DNA of 64,000 nucleotides, taken from positions 1 to 64,000 of the forward strand of contig CALNHX010007786.1 in the NCBI GenBank assembly GCA_940337035.1. Reading direction: 5' to 3'. This document shows positions 22,276 through 32,466 of the stretch, one piece after another. The DNA comes from Agriotes lineatus (taxonomy: Eukaryota; Arthropoda; Insecta; Coleoptera; Elateridae). The notes below the pieces were generated by a model. That model ran no database searches, had not been told where the DNA came from, and saw only the letters and a list, made by a program, of their open reading frames with translations. Position numbers and translations under genes: made by a program. The first letter of the stretch is position 1; every line of letters begins with the position of its first letter.

Positions 22276-23139
22276 CTAAACAATAATTGGAAAAATTATT
22301 ATATTATGATACGACAGGTTGTGACGCGCATGAATGGATCAACGAGATTCCCAGTGTCCCTACCTACTCAGCGGTCGGGAATGTACTTCCCGCACTTGAG
22401 CGGGAAGTGAGTGCTGGAAGTAGCGGGCTGAAATGTACGACTTCTCCCACTCAAATGAGGTCAGGAATGTTAACATTACATATATGGTTGCGAATAAAAA
22501 AAATTACAAAGTACCAGAATAGCACGTTTTTTCTTATGTATTCATTAAAGACATTGGGAAAGTATTTTAATCGTGTGAGAGGTACAGTAATCATTGAATA
22601 AAAAGTCATTTACTGAACGAAATCGCTGTTTTGACAATTACACTTCATCGTTTTTTTAATGCACTTGTGGTTATGGCGGTTAAATAAATACAAATCTCAA
22701 AATATCACTATTTCCTAAAATAGTAAAAAATCGTCCGATGTAAGGGAAAACGAATTATACATTATAATGTACCCAACCCTGAGTAATCTATGGCGATAAA
22801 TAACTTCAGCAGAACGATGTAAATAAACGTATTTTATGCAAGCAAATGCATCACTGTGAGCACAAGACGTCCATGGTCCACGCTGATCTTTAGCAAAATT
22901 TAGCATTGGCGTTCCTTTATGTTCCGCATACCGAAAACTATATCCTATAATTGACTGAAAATTACAGATTATTTACATTTAGCAAAAAATACATTGAATT
23001 GCTTATCCACGAAACTTGAGCTCCTTTCTTCTTGAGACTGCAACCCAACGTACTTAAATCTTGCCAAAACAAATATTCAATATTTGAGCTGATAATTTGT
23101 TGTTACGGTTGTTATAAATTATACAGAAAACACACAGTG
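22276..23139. other. region with a small hairpin, otherwise unassigned
   Basis: A short hairpin ACTTCCCGC ... GCGGGAAGT lies at about 22385-22408, close to the preceding palindrome and possibly part of the same element. The remainder is AT-rich with no feature that I can support. Confidence 0.35.
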
Positions 23140-24570
23140 TAAATAAGATACCTTTTTAAATAAAGAAAACGTTATTTTATAAATTACAATTTTATTTTTA
23201 AATAAGCTACAAACAATTCACCATAACAAAAACATTCACATTAGGTGTTCGACATCCAGTTTTCCGATACCCTTGGAAATTGTTGGCGTAACTGCTCTGT
23301 TGCAGCGTAGATGCGACGGCGCAATTCGTCGATTGTATCAGCTTTGGTGGCGTATAGGAGAAAAAGTCCACTGAGTTGAGAACTGGACTGCGTGGGGGCA
23401 ATGAACTGGATCCACCCCGACCGATTCATCTTTGCGGAAAGATGAACATTTTCTAGGAGATCTGGCAGAACTTCTGGTAAATACTGCAAATAAGAATGGC
23501 CATTAAGGCGTGCTGATAATTCGTAAGACCCTATTAAGGTTCAAATATACCAGCCCACAGATTCAAACTAAAACGCTGCTGAAAGCTACTCTGGCGAATC
23601 GCGTGCGGATTTTGATTAGCCCATATGTGAGAATTGTGGAAGTTGAGAAGACAATTCCTAGTAAAACAACATTCATCTGTCACCACTACGTGTATTGGAA
23701 ATTCTGCTTCGCTATTAGTACGATTTAGCAGCCATTCTAAAAAGTACTGCTGCAGCAGATAATCCGTAGGAATCAGTCCTTGGCACCTTCTGCGGGTGAT
23801 AGGGGTACAAACAATTGGTGCTCAATGTGCGCCAAACAAAGGATGGAGAAACTCCAACTTGAGGAGACATTTGGCGTGTATTTGTAGTGGATCAGCATCA
23901 ACCATTTCTAAAAGTTGTTTCTCCACATTCACCTCATATTGATTTGGTCTGCCGCCAGCATGACCTTTCTTAGGTTGTAAAGTTGCAGTCTTCGTTCCGC
24001 GTTGGACTACTCGAAAACAAGTATTTTCGGAAGGCATTTGACGATCTGGATATCTTTCCGAATACGTTTTGCACGTGCAGCGTTTTCTTCAGCAGCTCCA
24101 TACATAATAATGATATCTACATATTCTTCGTTACTGTAGTTAGCCATTTAAGTCCAATTAAACACTTAATAGCCGACGTATTTTGATTTTGACGTTTAAA
24201 TGAATTAACACTCAAACACATTTCTACTGCTACTTGTTTTTTAGTTATTTTTAAATAGTTAGCGGTTCTCCATCAGTGAACACAAATTTTTAAGCATTAA
24301 AAAGAAAAATTTGAATAACCGTTTTTATTTTTTATTAATTTTTTAACTCAACATTGTTCAGTTAACTCTCAAAAATCCCCTGCTTGAACTTAAAAGGTAA
24401 ATTACTACCTCAGTTTGTAAATAATGCTAGTTAATTTATTCAATTTTAACTTGCTGTAACTTTCTTGGTGTTGGGTTTTGATCAGAAGTTGATTAAGAAA
24501 TTTTTTTTGTCCTTTCTAGCTACCCGTTCAGTCTCCTCCGTACGTTTTAAAACACCCTGTATAGTCTAGA
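23140..24570 (-). mobile_element. Tc1/mariner-superfamily (DUF4817-type) transposon fossil
   Basis: The right end, read on the minus strand, starts ACAGGGTGTTTTAAAACG, a typical terminal sequence for this insect transposon type. The matching left terminus was not found. The body contains the transposase pseudogene at 23241-24147. Confidence 0.6.
23241..24147 (-). pseudogene. DUF4817-type DDE transposase pseudogene
   Basis: The minus strand starts MANYSNEEYVDIIIMYGAAEENA, the N-terminal helix-turn-helix signature (DUF4817) of a large insect group of Tc1/mariner-like transposases. The TATLQPKKGHAGGRPNQYEV stretch is the GRP-type linker between the HTH motifs. VSPSVVWRTL follows in another frame. 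The C-terminal part (23489-23207) contains PPRSPVLNSVDFF, which corresponds to the family's PPRSPDLTPLDFF block, and TIDELRRRIYAA. The Asp after SP that belongs to this block is replaced by Val. Several frameshifts and stops separate the pieces. It is inactive. Confidence 0.65.
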
Positions 24571-24580
24571 CCTCTAGACA

Positions 24581-24885
24581 TTGGTGGCGGCTTGTGCGAA
24601 CATAGGGATATGCATCACAATTGAGTTTTCACGGCCGGCACCTTCATGTACCTATTGTACTGTAAAATAATTGTCACATTATTGCAGTATTTGTCTTACT
24701 TGTACTATTATATTCGTTTAACTTGCACTGCTTTTATTACTCATCCACTCTGTTCTTTTTTTGCAATCAATTAAGTGCATACATTACTTTGTTTTGTTAC
24801 TATACAGAAGTATACTACATTTAAAAAATCGAGACGCGTTATAGTATAAATTGTAAGTCCCTATGTTCGCACTAGAGCCACCAAT
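24581..24885. repeat. ~305-bp MITE with 28-bp inverted repeats
   Basis: TTGGTGGCGGCTTGTGCGAA plus CATAGGGA at 24581-24608 is the inverted, slightly diverged partner of 24858-24885 (TCCCTATGTTCGCACTAGAG plus CCACCAA). The interior is non-coding and AT-rich. Confidence 0.65.
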
Positions 24886-26190
24886 CTGCATACTATTGCA
24901 AATCCTTCCATTAGAAGACAAACGTGAGTAGAGGACGCTGCAGATGCATCGATTTTGAAGATCCTGTATATAGTTTACTAGAAGTTGGACAAAGCCTAAT
25001 TTGACATACATTTTTTATACAAGTTAGACATTTTACGTGACGAACAAACAGATTTTGAGAACCAATTTTGATAGATTTCTTTTGATTGGCGAGTTTTCAG
25101 AGCATTGGCCATCTTAGTATCTCTAGTTACAATTCATATTGGCTTGTGTGAAACCATCGGTCGTAACATGTTACAAACTATGTAAAAAACGCAACTAGCG
25201 ACCGCTCTTCTAATCTCTCGAACCTCTAGGACACGACTGTGTATCGGGTAAACGGTCAAAATTGCTGTATTTACTGTATTTATATGTGACTCGTCCCAAA
25301 ACAGTAAAAGTGTTCAAGTTTCGTTAAGATCGTGACTGTATGTAGAGTCGATGCTACAACTTTTAATTACATATTTCGTAACCAAAACGTCCTTAAACGA
25401 ACAATTCTTTGACTCGACGTTATAAAACCCCTTCTTCTACAAGTCGAATTATACGTTGGTGTTAATAATAATTTATTTCACAATTCGTTTATTTTCATCA
25501 TAAGTCCTAATGATTAAATTTCAAGTCAATTGCTATCGTGATGTTTGATCGCATATCGTGTACATAATCATGTTCAATTAGAATTACAATTATATTCCCG
25601 TATTTATTATAAACGACAAATCAGAGTTGATATCTCTATTACGTTAATGGTTAGTAGTAATTTATGCGAATTTAATATATTGCTTTGATCTTTACAAATT
25701 GTCATGTGTTAGTTGCTGATTGCCTAATAGAAACTTATTATATCTTTATCACAGCTTGGTGCAGTTTCTGTCTTTTTTTACTTTTAGACATACAGAAATA
25801 TTTGAGAAGACAAATAATTGTAATTGCTAACTTACAGATGCAACTTCAGACAGTTATTTATTCCAACGATATCTATGAAAATATTTATTTAATCCGCGTG
25901 ACATCTCACAATATTTGGGTGAACGATGCTTGCGTCTGTAGCGTCGCAAAGAAGCAATCTTTTGTATTAACGTAACAGTTGATATTTTTAATTGCACCAG
26001 TTGAGAGTCTAATCAAGCCTTGTATGACCTATGCTTGCTATATCTAAACAGATATGTGCTATATATAGAAATTGTGCTGCAGCATTGGTATTGATACCTT
26101 TTTAGCTTACTTTTTAATATTGCCTTTTTAGCCTCAAACGTGAAATGCAGACTATACTAAATTCTCCAAATCGAGTTAGTAGTAGTAGTA
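24886..26190. other. AT-rich region, nothing recognised
   Basis: The 96-codon ORF at 25685-25975 has no recognisable domain and atypical composition. I see no further features before the GTAGTA microsatellite near 26178. Confidence 0.4.
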
Positions 26191-26576
26191 GTAAAATCTG
26201 CAACCCAAGTTACAAATATATACAGTAGGTTGACTACTAATACGATTTTATTAAAATTCTTATCATCGTACAATACAGAGATTATTTTTTTGTCAAATTT
26301 GGCAACTATTTTTACAAAGCTTGAAATTGTCTAGCTCAAAGAACTCGGTTGATTCTAATCTGCAAAATAAATTCGCCCCATAAAAACCGTGACAAAAGGC
26401 GCGGCTTAAGTAAATATGAAGAAAATGGTACTTAATGTATATAAAGACATGACACATTGATTATGACATTCACAATGACAGCAACAAATTCATGTCTCTC
26501 TGATCCAAATTTTTTGTAACGTCATATTAGTGATCCAGTTACAGCTAATTTTTGTAACTTGGGTTGCAGATCTTAC
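26191..26576. repeat. ~386-bp MITE with perfect 21-bp TIR core
   Basis: ATCTGCAACCCAAGTTACAA plus A at 26196-26216 is an exact inverted copy of 26551-26571. The match extends outward by about five more bases with one mismatch (gtaaa and cttac). The left end is next to a (GTA)n microsatellite. The interior has no ORF. Confidence 0.75.
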
Positions 26577-26612
26577 TAACCAAATGAATGATTAATTTCA
26601 ATTTTATAACAC

Positions 26613-26760
26613 GTCGTTAACTCAGTGGTGGCTGCTCCTTAGGGGCTCAGGGACTCGATCTCCAAGCCATCAATAGCACATCTGTCATAAAAAAGTAACC
26701 AATTTAGAACTGAAAATATATTTTATCATTTATCTTACCGTTTGTTATCCTTTACTAAAT
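26613..26760 (+). mobile_element. tRNA-derived SINE (second family) or fragment
   Basis: The A box-like TTAACTCAGTGG at 26617-26628 and the B box-like GGGACTCGATCTCC at 26650-26663 are close together, as in a tRNA-like head with a shortened middle. The rest differs from the SINE at 18950, so it is another family or a truncated copy. Confidence 0.45.
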
Positions 26761-27189
26761 TCGTCGGGAAAAACTATCAGAAAACCAAACTTTATGTCCA
26801 CTTGGATACAGCCGCCGGCCGCACCTAGCTCATCGAGACGGTGTGCAGCTCTTTAAGTACTTAACGGTAGTATATAAAAAATGCTAGGTGAGCGCCAACG
26901 AACCTTTTTTTGCCAAATTACGGCAAGTGTATCCAGGTATTCAAAAGAGAATTCGTAAACTCCAGTAGCACAAACATTTCCTGAAAGAGAGGCTTCAGTT
27001 AACACCCACAAGGCTGGTATCATAGTATAATCCCAAATTCAATATTATATGGTAGAAAATGCAGGTGATTATTCACCGGTAAATAGTATAGGCCGAAAAG
27101 TTAAGAGGCACCTCATAAAACGCATAAATTTGAGACTACAATACAGCGACTTAATTTATCGCACACATTAAAATAAGACACAAAGTACA
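26761..27189. other. unassigned AT-rich region
   Basis: No supported gene or repeat. Confidence 0.35.
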
Positions 27190-27560
27190 AGGCAATATAG
27201 CAAGCGGTGTCTGCTCCGTGGATGGGGCGGAAACATTTTATGCCTTCGGGTCGGTATATCCCGAGCTCACGTCGGAATTCCAAACACCAAATGCGTGAGT
27301 TAAGCTTTCAGCATCCGATCACTGGTCGCCAGTAAATGTTACATTAAGGGAAAATTGAACCTGTATGCGTTGCTTATCGGGCCCTGTGCTATGAAATTCA
27401 CGTAGCTGGTGTTGAAGCGCACCGTGGTTGACAGATGTTCTCGGCGCGAGTAATTAAGGTCAAGATCATGGCCTGGATGCCTCCACGACTAAATGCAAGG
27501 GACCGAAATGGAGCTCCACACTTGCGGCTACAAGGCGAAAAGCCCATAATAAAAAAAAGG
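27190..27560 (+). other. GC-richer block, probably a transposon fragment
   Basis: Base composition rises to about half GC within AT-rich DNA. The segment ends in gcgaaaagcccataataaaaaaaagg, which looks like a LINE or SINE 3' end with an A-rich tail at 27548-27561. No protein or pol III box is readable, so the family is unknown. Confidence 0.35.
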
Positions 27561-27750
27561 AAATATGTAGATACAGCCCGATAAAAGCTTCAGTCAACTT
27601 ACCCCAAGGTGATTTTGGACACGTGCAAAAATAGTCGGTCACTTGCTTTGGCTCCGCCGATATGGTGTGGAACAGAATTCCCTAATTAATAGGCCAGGAA
27701 TGCAACGATCCGCCGACAGTGGCGAGGGAAAATACTACACAATTATCATC

Positions 27751-28012
27751 TGGTCCCGGGTGGTGTAGCTTGAACAAGCGTCTACGTTCGATCAGCAAAG
27801 TTAAGCAACGCTCTTTCTGGTCAGAACTTGAATGGGAGTTCTATGGCTGCTTCTCTCGGCGCCTCGTGATACGGCTGTCACGGAAATAGTTGGTCCCGGA
27901 TGTCATAATAACATCATGACAGTCGTTAGTTATAAAATGTACAGCGACGCCTATAATTGGCCTAACGGCTGTTGGCTGAGTACCAAAATAAAATTTAAAA
28001 AATAATAATAAA
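27751..28012 (+). mobile_element. 5S-rRNA-derived SINE (SINE3-type)
   Basis: The head resembles 5S rRNA. CGATCAGCAAAGTTAAGCAA (27790-27809) matches the 5S segment CGATCACCGAAGTTAAGCA, and CTGGTCAGAACTTGAATGGG (27818-27837) matches CCGGTTAGTACTTGGATGGG. These are the A and C boxes of the internal type 1 polymerase III promoter. The body includes tgtacagcgac...ggcctaacggctgttggctgag (27937-27982) and ends in an A-rich tail with TAA units (to ~28012). The same body and tail recur in reverse orientation at the window end (63934-64000), which shows this is a dispersed family and not a lone 5S pseudogene. Confidence 0.75.
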
Positions 28013-28147
28013 ATCTGCACGCTCATACATCCGCTGGACACTTTACAAAACGCTCAAATCGACTCCATCACGATATCAAAACTGGACCAGAAAGACGCCG
28101 AGAACAATTGCCGACTGTAACTTCACGGACTGAAAGCGAAAGGTAGG

Positions 28148-28358
28148 TGTAATGTTCTGCATTAAAAGAGAACTTGTATATCATGCATTTATTTACACAT
28201 AAGGTACACTTTACAACAATAACGATTTGCGTGCATCTTTGGGTACGGACTTGAATGCAGTGCCCGTTTTACATTTAACATGCTGCGCGCGCTTTTGCCC
28301 CAAACTTACATTTTATACATTACTTAATTATTGACACTTAATGAACACATACACTACA
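28148..28358 (-). repeat. 3' LTR of the Gypsy element
   Basis: On the plus strand it runs TGTAATGTT ... ACACTACA, so it has TG/CA ends in either orientation. It is identical to 32467-32677 except at 28268. Confidence 0.95.
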
Positions 28359-28372
28359 ATTCCTCCTTCCTT
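28359..28372 (-). promoter_or_regulatory. polypurine tract
   Basis: On the minus strand AAGGAAGGAGGAAT directly precedes the 3' LTR, as required for plus-strand DNA priming. Confidence 0.85.
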
Positions 28373-28388
28373 ATTAAGTACTCTACAT

Positions 28389-31300
28389 TTAAAAAGTTAC
28401 CTGTAACCTGTCCGGAGGAAATCTATTTCTTTGAGGTCTTGTTTTTAAATTATTTTCTTCAGTAACCATTTCTGAAGCATCAGTAGCATCAGACAAGTGA
28501 TTGTCTTGTCCCTCGTGTGATTGTGATAATGATTCACTATGCTTCACAAACGGTATTTCCCTATCTGGTTGTTTATAACAGTATAACTGATTAACATGTC
28601 TTTTCCATGTTTCATTACAAGATGTTATTTTAATTTCGTACACATGATTTCCTAAAATTTTACTTATAATTCCCGGAATCCAACAGGGTTTAGCGTATCT
28701 GAAATCTTTTGCTAAAGCACGATCTCCCACTTTAAATGTAATGTTCCTTTTACCCTTAAAATTCTGTTTTTGTACGTACTGGCTACGCCTCATCTTATTT
28801 TTTATTTCGGATTCTGTTTTAGTAGGTTGATTTATCATATTATAAGGTCTCAACAAATCTAATCGCGTTCGTAACGACCTACCAATTAACAATCTAGCTG
28901 GAGCCTCGCCAGTTGTACAATGTTGGGTATTTCTATAGTTTAATAAAAATCGATATAAAGATTTGGAAAAATCGATCGTATTGTAGGAATTTACTTCTTT
29001 CAATAAATATTTTTTTATAGTTTTTACACTATTTTCCGCCGCCCCATTCGAAGATGGATGATACGGTGGACTCGTAGTGTGTTTAATCCCGTTCATTTTT
29101 AAGAAGTATTCCATTTCTGCTGATACAAATTGTGTACCATTATCGGAAACCAGAACTTTAGGAAGACCAAATCTGGCAAATACTTCTCTTAGCTTTTCAA
29201 TTGTAGCTGTGGATGTAGTGGAATTCATTACGAAAACTTCGAGCCACTTTGAAAACGCGTCAATTATTACTAGTAGAGATTTGCCAAAAAATGGACCCAA
29301 ATAATCAATATGAATTCTTTCCCAGGCTGACTGTGGCCTAGGCCAAGGTGTTAGACAAGCTTTAGGTGGATCTGGCCTGTTTTTCAGGCAATTAGAACAC
29401 GATTTGCAAATATTTTCAATATCTGAGTTTAATGATGGCCACCACACATACGAACGGGCCAATGCCTTCATCTTTACTATCCCAAAATGGGACGAATGAA
29501 GTTCATTTAAAATCGAATTTTGCAAAGTTTTAGGTACAATTACTCTGTAACCCCATAATAAGATATTATTTTCGATATTTATTTCATCTTTACGTCTAAA
29601 AAACGGTTTCAAATTTTCTTCACAATTTTTAGGCCATGCAGTAAGTACATACTGATAAACCTTACTTAATAACGGATCAATCTTGGTTTCGTCTTTGATT
29701 TTGTTTACATCTACCGGTAAGTCAGTACTGTCGGCAATATAATTGACATAATTATAATTACTTGAATCAACTTCCGTTGGACCATCCAACGGTAATCTTG
29801 AAAAGAAATCAGCATTATTTTTATTGGAATTAACGTAATAAATATCGAAATTGTATGCTGCTAAAAACAAAGCATATCTTTGCAGCCTACTAGCCGCCAT
29901 CATTGGAATTCCGCGTTTAGATCCAAATATTGAAACTAATGCACGATGATCGGTATATAAATCAAATTTCCGGCCATACAAATATTGATTAAATTTTTTT
30001 ACTCCATATACAATACTTAAGGCCTCCTTATCGATTTGTGAGTAATTTTTTTCCGCCTGAGTTAACGTTCTCGAAGCATAAGCTATCGGACGTTCAATTC
30101 CAGTCTCGTACACGTGTGACAATACCGCTCCTATTCCATAATCACTTGCATCTACAGTTAGTTTTAAAGCAATCTCTGGATTATAATGAGCTAATATTTG
30201 TGAAGATACCATTAATTCCCGTATTCGATCGAAAGCAATTTGACAACTGTCACTCCAGTGCCAACTAGCATCTTTTTTAATTAGATTATACAAAGGATGC
30301 AAAATATGTGACATATTGGGTATAAATCGGTGATAATAATTCACTAAACCTAAAAATGCTTTAAGCTGATTATAATTTGTAGGTATAGGCGCATCTTTTA
30401 TGGCCTTTATTTTATCTGGCGATTTATGTATACCGTTTTTATCTATAACGTATCCCAAATATGAAACTGAACTAACGAAAAATTGACATTTTCCTTTATT
30501 TAGCGTTAAACCACTATCTTTTAAAATTTTTAAAACTTGCGTTAGCCTTCTTAGATGTTCTTGCCTATTGGCCCCTGTGACCAAAATATCGTCCAAAAAA
30601 CAACAAACTCCTTCCAAACCCCCCAAAAGTTGTTCTACAACTCTTTGGAATAAACCTGGAGATGAAGAGATACCGAAGGGCAATCTATTGTACATAAACA
30701 ATCCACGGTGAGTTGAGATTGTGGTTAATTTCTTGGATTCTTCATCTAAGAGCATTTGTTGATAAGCGTGCGATAAATCTAATTTAGTAAATTCCTGTCC
30801 TCCGCTTAATTTTGAAAATAAATAATCTGTTCTGGGTAACGGGTACTTATCTATTTTCAAAAATGGATTTAAAGTGACTTTATAATCTCCACATATTCTT
30901 ATTGTTTTATCATTTTTCAAAATCGCGACTATGGGCGTTCCCCACTCAGAATATTCTACTGGTGTTAAGATATTATCTCTAACCAGTCTATCTAATTCCT
31001 TTTCAACTTTATTTTTAAGTGCGAAAGGCAAAGGCCTAGACTTATGAAACGTAGGTGTGATGCCTTCTCTAACTTTTAAATTTAATTTATATTTATTAAA
31101 CGTACCAATTTTGCTTGAAAACACCTCGGGAAATTTTTGCATCATATCATTATCAAAATCACGCAAAGAATTTAACTGAGCGAAACGTAATCGAAATTTG
31201 TTAATGAATTCCCTACCAAGTAAAGCTGTTTCACCACCCGTAACTACATAAAAATCTAGCATTTCTTGCTTACCATTATATTCCACCTTAGCACTAAATT

Positions 31301-32414
31301 TACCTAAGGGAAATATTTGACCTCCAACATAACTTATTAGTCTTACATTTGTCTCCGATAAGGGGTACCTAATAAAGTAAGATTCCCACATACGTTCAGA
31401 AATTACATTTAAAGCGGAGCCTGAATCCAACTCCATTTCCATCTTTAATCCCTCTACAAAAATACTAATTAAAATTGGTGGTTGACGTTTACAAGTCTCG
31501 CTTAAAATAAACAATGGAAATTCATTATCTTCCGAATTTTCATGCAAATAATTTACACGATTAGGACGCTTATTTTTACAAACTTTATTTAAGTGACCTT
31601 TAAGCCCACAAAAATTGCAAATGTACTCACGATAACGACACACACTAGCTTCATGGCTTTTTCCTCCACACCTGGTGCATCCATACCTGCTTTCGTTTTG
31701 GAGTGGCTTACGTAAGGTGTTGGTAGTCCTGTTGACGTTCCAGGAGCGACCCTTCCTGCTGTTGGATGGTTGTGGTGGCTTTTCCGATTGTTGCTTTGGT
31801 TTAGCCCCAAGCCGATGTACCTCCAGTGGTTCTGTTTTCACCGTAAGTGGAACTTCTGGTTCGTAGATACCATACCCTGCAGTAGCGGTTTCTGTTTTCA
31901 TTCCAATCTCCAGAGCTTTTTCCAAAGTTAACGATAAATCTTCAGTAAACAAACGATCTTTCACCTTTCCTGGTTCTAAGCCCATGATAAATTTATCGCG
32001 AAGCGCAGTGTTCAAAAACAATCCAAATTCGCAGCTCGAGGCCAGACTTTTTACTCTAGCGGCCCATTCCTGCAAACTTTCTTCTCTCTTCTTCTGCGCT
32101 GCATAAAAGTGATAACGTTGCACAAATGACACCTGCACCCTTTTATAATGCGTCTCTAACTCATTAATTATGTCTTTATAGTTAGCGTCTTCCGGTTCTA
32201 CCGGCACCAATAAATTTTTTATTAACTTGTACGCTTCTTCCGATAAGCTATTTAGTAACACCGCTTTTTTAATGCCATCGTCCGTAATTTTATTTGCAAT
32301 AAAGTATTGTGCCATGCGTTTTTGGTATATAGTCCAATCATGCAATTTCGGATTAAATTCGTGTTGAATTCCAATCGCATTTACCATTGCACGTGTTGGA
32401 TTTTCTTCTACCAT
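28389..32414 (-). CDS. Gypsy gag-pol polyprotein (1341 residues)
   Basis: A single intact ORF encodes all proteins needed for retrotransposition. Gag occupies ~1-240. Two CCHC zinc knuckles lie at 246-259 and 266-279. The aspartic protease has ELDSGS at 329-334 and ALLGREF near 397-403. Reverse transcriptase (~470-640) includes RICGDYK, KLDLSHAYQQ, RLPFGI and the catalytic FLDD at 606-609. RNase H begins near 730 (VDASDYGIGAVLS) and has TDHRALV. Integrase has an HHCC finger (SHFGI ... CKSCSNC, ~925-960), then the core with IDYLGP, SDNGTQF and GAAENSVKT supplying the D, D and E residues. No stop, frameshift or missing catalytic residue is visible. There is no env-like ORF. The layout resembles the mag-type Gypsy lineages, but that placement is an inference. 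Confidence 0.95.
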   Translation of the reverse strand: MVEENPTRAMVNAIGIQHEFNPKLHDWTIYQKRMAQYFIANKITDDGIKKAVLLNSLSEEAYKLIKNLLVPVEPEDANYKDIINELETHYKRVQVSFVQRYHFYAAQKKREESLQEWAARVKSLASSCEFGLFLNTALRDKFIMGLEPGKVKDRLFTEDLSLTLEKALEIGMKTETATAGYGIYEPEVPLTVKTEPLEVHRLGAKPKQQSEKPPQPSNSRKGRSWNVNRTTNTLRKPLQNESRYGCTRCGGKSHEASVCRYREYICNFCGLKGHLNKVCKNKRPNRVNYLHENSEDNEFPLFILSETCKRQPPILISIFVEGLKMEMELDSGSALNVISERMWESYFIRYPLSETNVRLISYVGGQIFPLGKFSAKVEYNGKQEMLDFYVVTGGETALLGREFINKFRLRFAQLNSLRDFDNDMMQKFPEVFSSKIGTFNKYKLNLKVREGITPTFHKSRPLPFALKNKVEKELDRLVRDNILTPVEYSEWGTPIVAILKNDKTIRICGDYKVTLNPFLKIDKYPLPRTDYLFSKLSGGQEFTKLDLSHAYQQMLLDEESKKLTTISTHRGLFMYNRLPFGISSSPGLFQRVVEQLLGGLEGVCCFLDDILVTGANRQEHLRRLTQVLKILKDSGLTLNKGKCQFFVSSVSYLGYVIDKNGIHKSPDKIKAIKDAPIPTNYNQLKAFLGLVNYYHRFIPNMSHILHPLYNLIKKDASWHWSDSCQIAFDRIRELMVSSQILAHYNPEIALKLTVDASDYGIGAVLSHVYETGIERPIAYASRTLTQAEKNYSQIDKEALSIVYGVKKFNQYLYGRKFDLYTDHRALVSIFGSKRGIPMMAASRLQRYALFLAAYNFDIYYVNSNKNNADFFSRLPLDGPTEVDSSNYNYVNYIADSTDLPVDVNKIKDETKIDPLLSKVYQYVLTAWPKNCEENLKPFFRRKDEINIENNILLWGYRVIVPKTLQNSILNELHSSHFGIVKMKALARSYVWWPSLNSDIENICKSCSNCLKNRPDPPKACLTPWPRPQSAWERIHIDYLGPFFGKSLLVIIDAFSKWLEVFVMNSTTSTATIEKLREVFARFGLPKVLVSDNGTQFVSAEMEYFLKMNGIKHTTSPPYHPSSNGAAENSVKTIKKYLLKEVNSYNTIDFSKSLYRFLLNYRNTQHCTTGEAPARLLIGRSLRTRLDLLRPYNMINQPTKTESEIKNKMRRSQYVQKQNFKGKRNITFKVGDRALAKDFRYAKPCWIPGIISKILGNHVYEIKITSCNETWKRHVNQLYCYKQPDREIPFVKHSESLSQSHEGQDNHLSDATDASEMVTEENNLKTRPQRNRFPPDRLQVTF

Positions 32415-32453
32415 TTTGCACTACCGTTTTATTCACTTATTTTTAATCACTTA

Positions 32454-32466
32454 ATCCTCGTCGCCA
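32454..32466 (-). promoter_or_regulatory. primer-binding site, tRNA-Ser type
   Basis: On the minus strand TGGCGACGAGGAT follows the 5' LTR directly. It is complementary to the 3' end (ATCCTCGTCGCCA) of an insect tRNA-Ser(GCT), recalled from Drosophila. Confidence 0.85.

Noticed and set aside
25685..25975. 96-codon ORF as a gene
   Set aside because: No domain, signal peptide or repeat, with composition like the surrounding AT-rich DNA.
27790..27840. Functional 5S rRNA gene
   Set aside because: The 5' third is degenerate, the 3' end of 5S is missing and the sequence continues into a dispersed repeat body.
28389..32414. Env-like or additional ORFs within the Gypsy element
   Set aside because: All other frames are short shadows of gag-pol, and there is no room for an env gene between pol and the 3' LTR.
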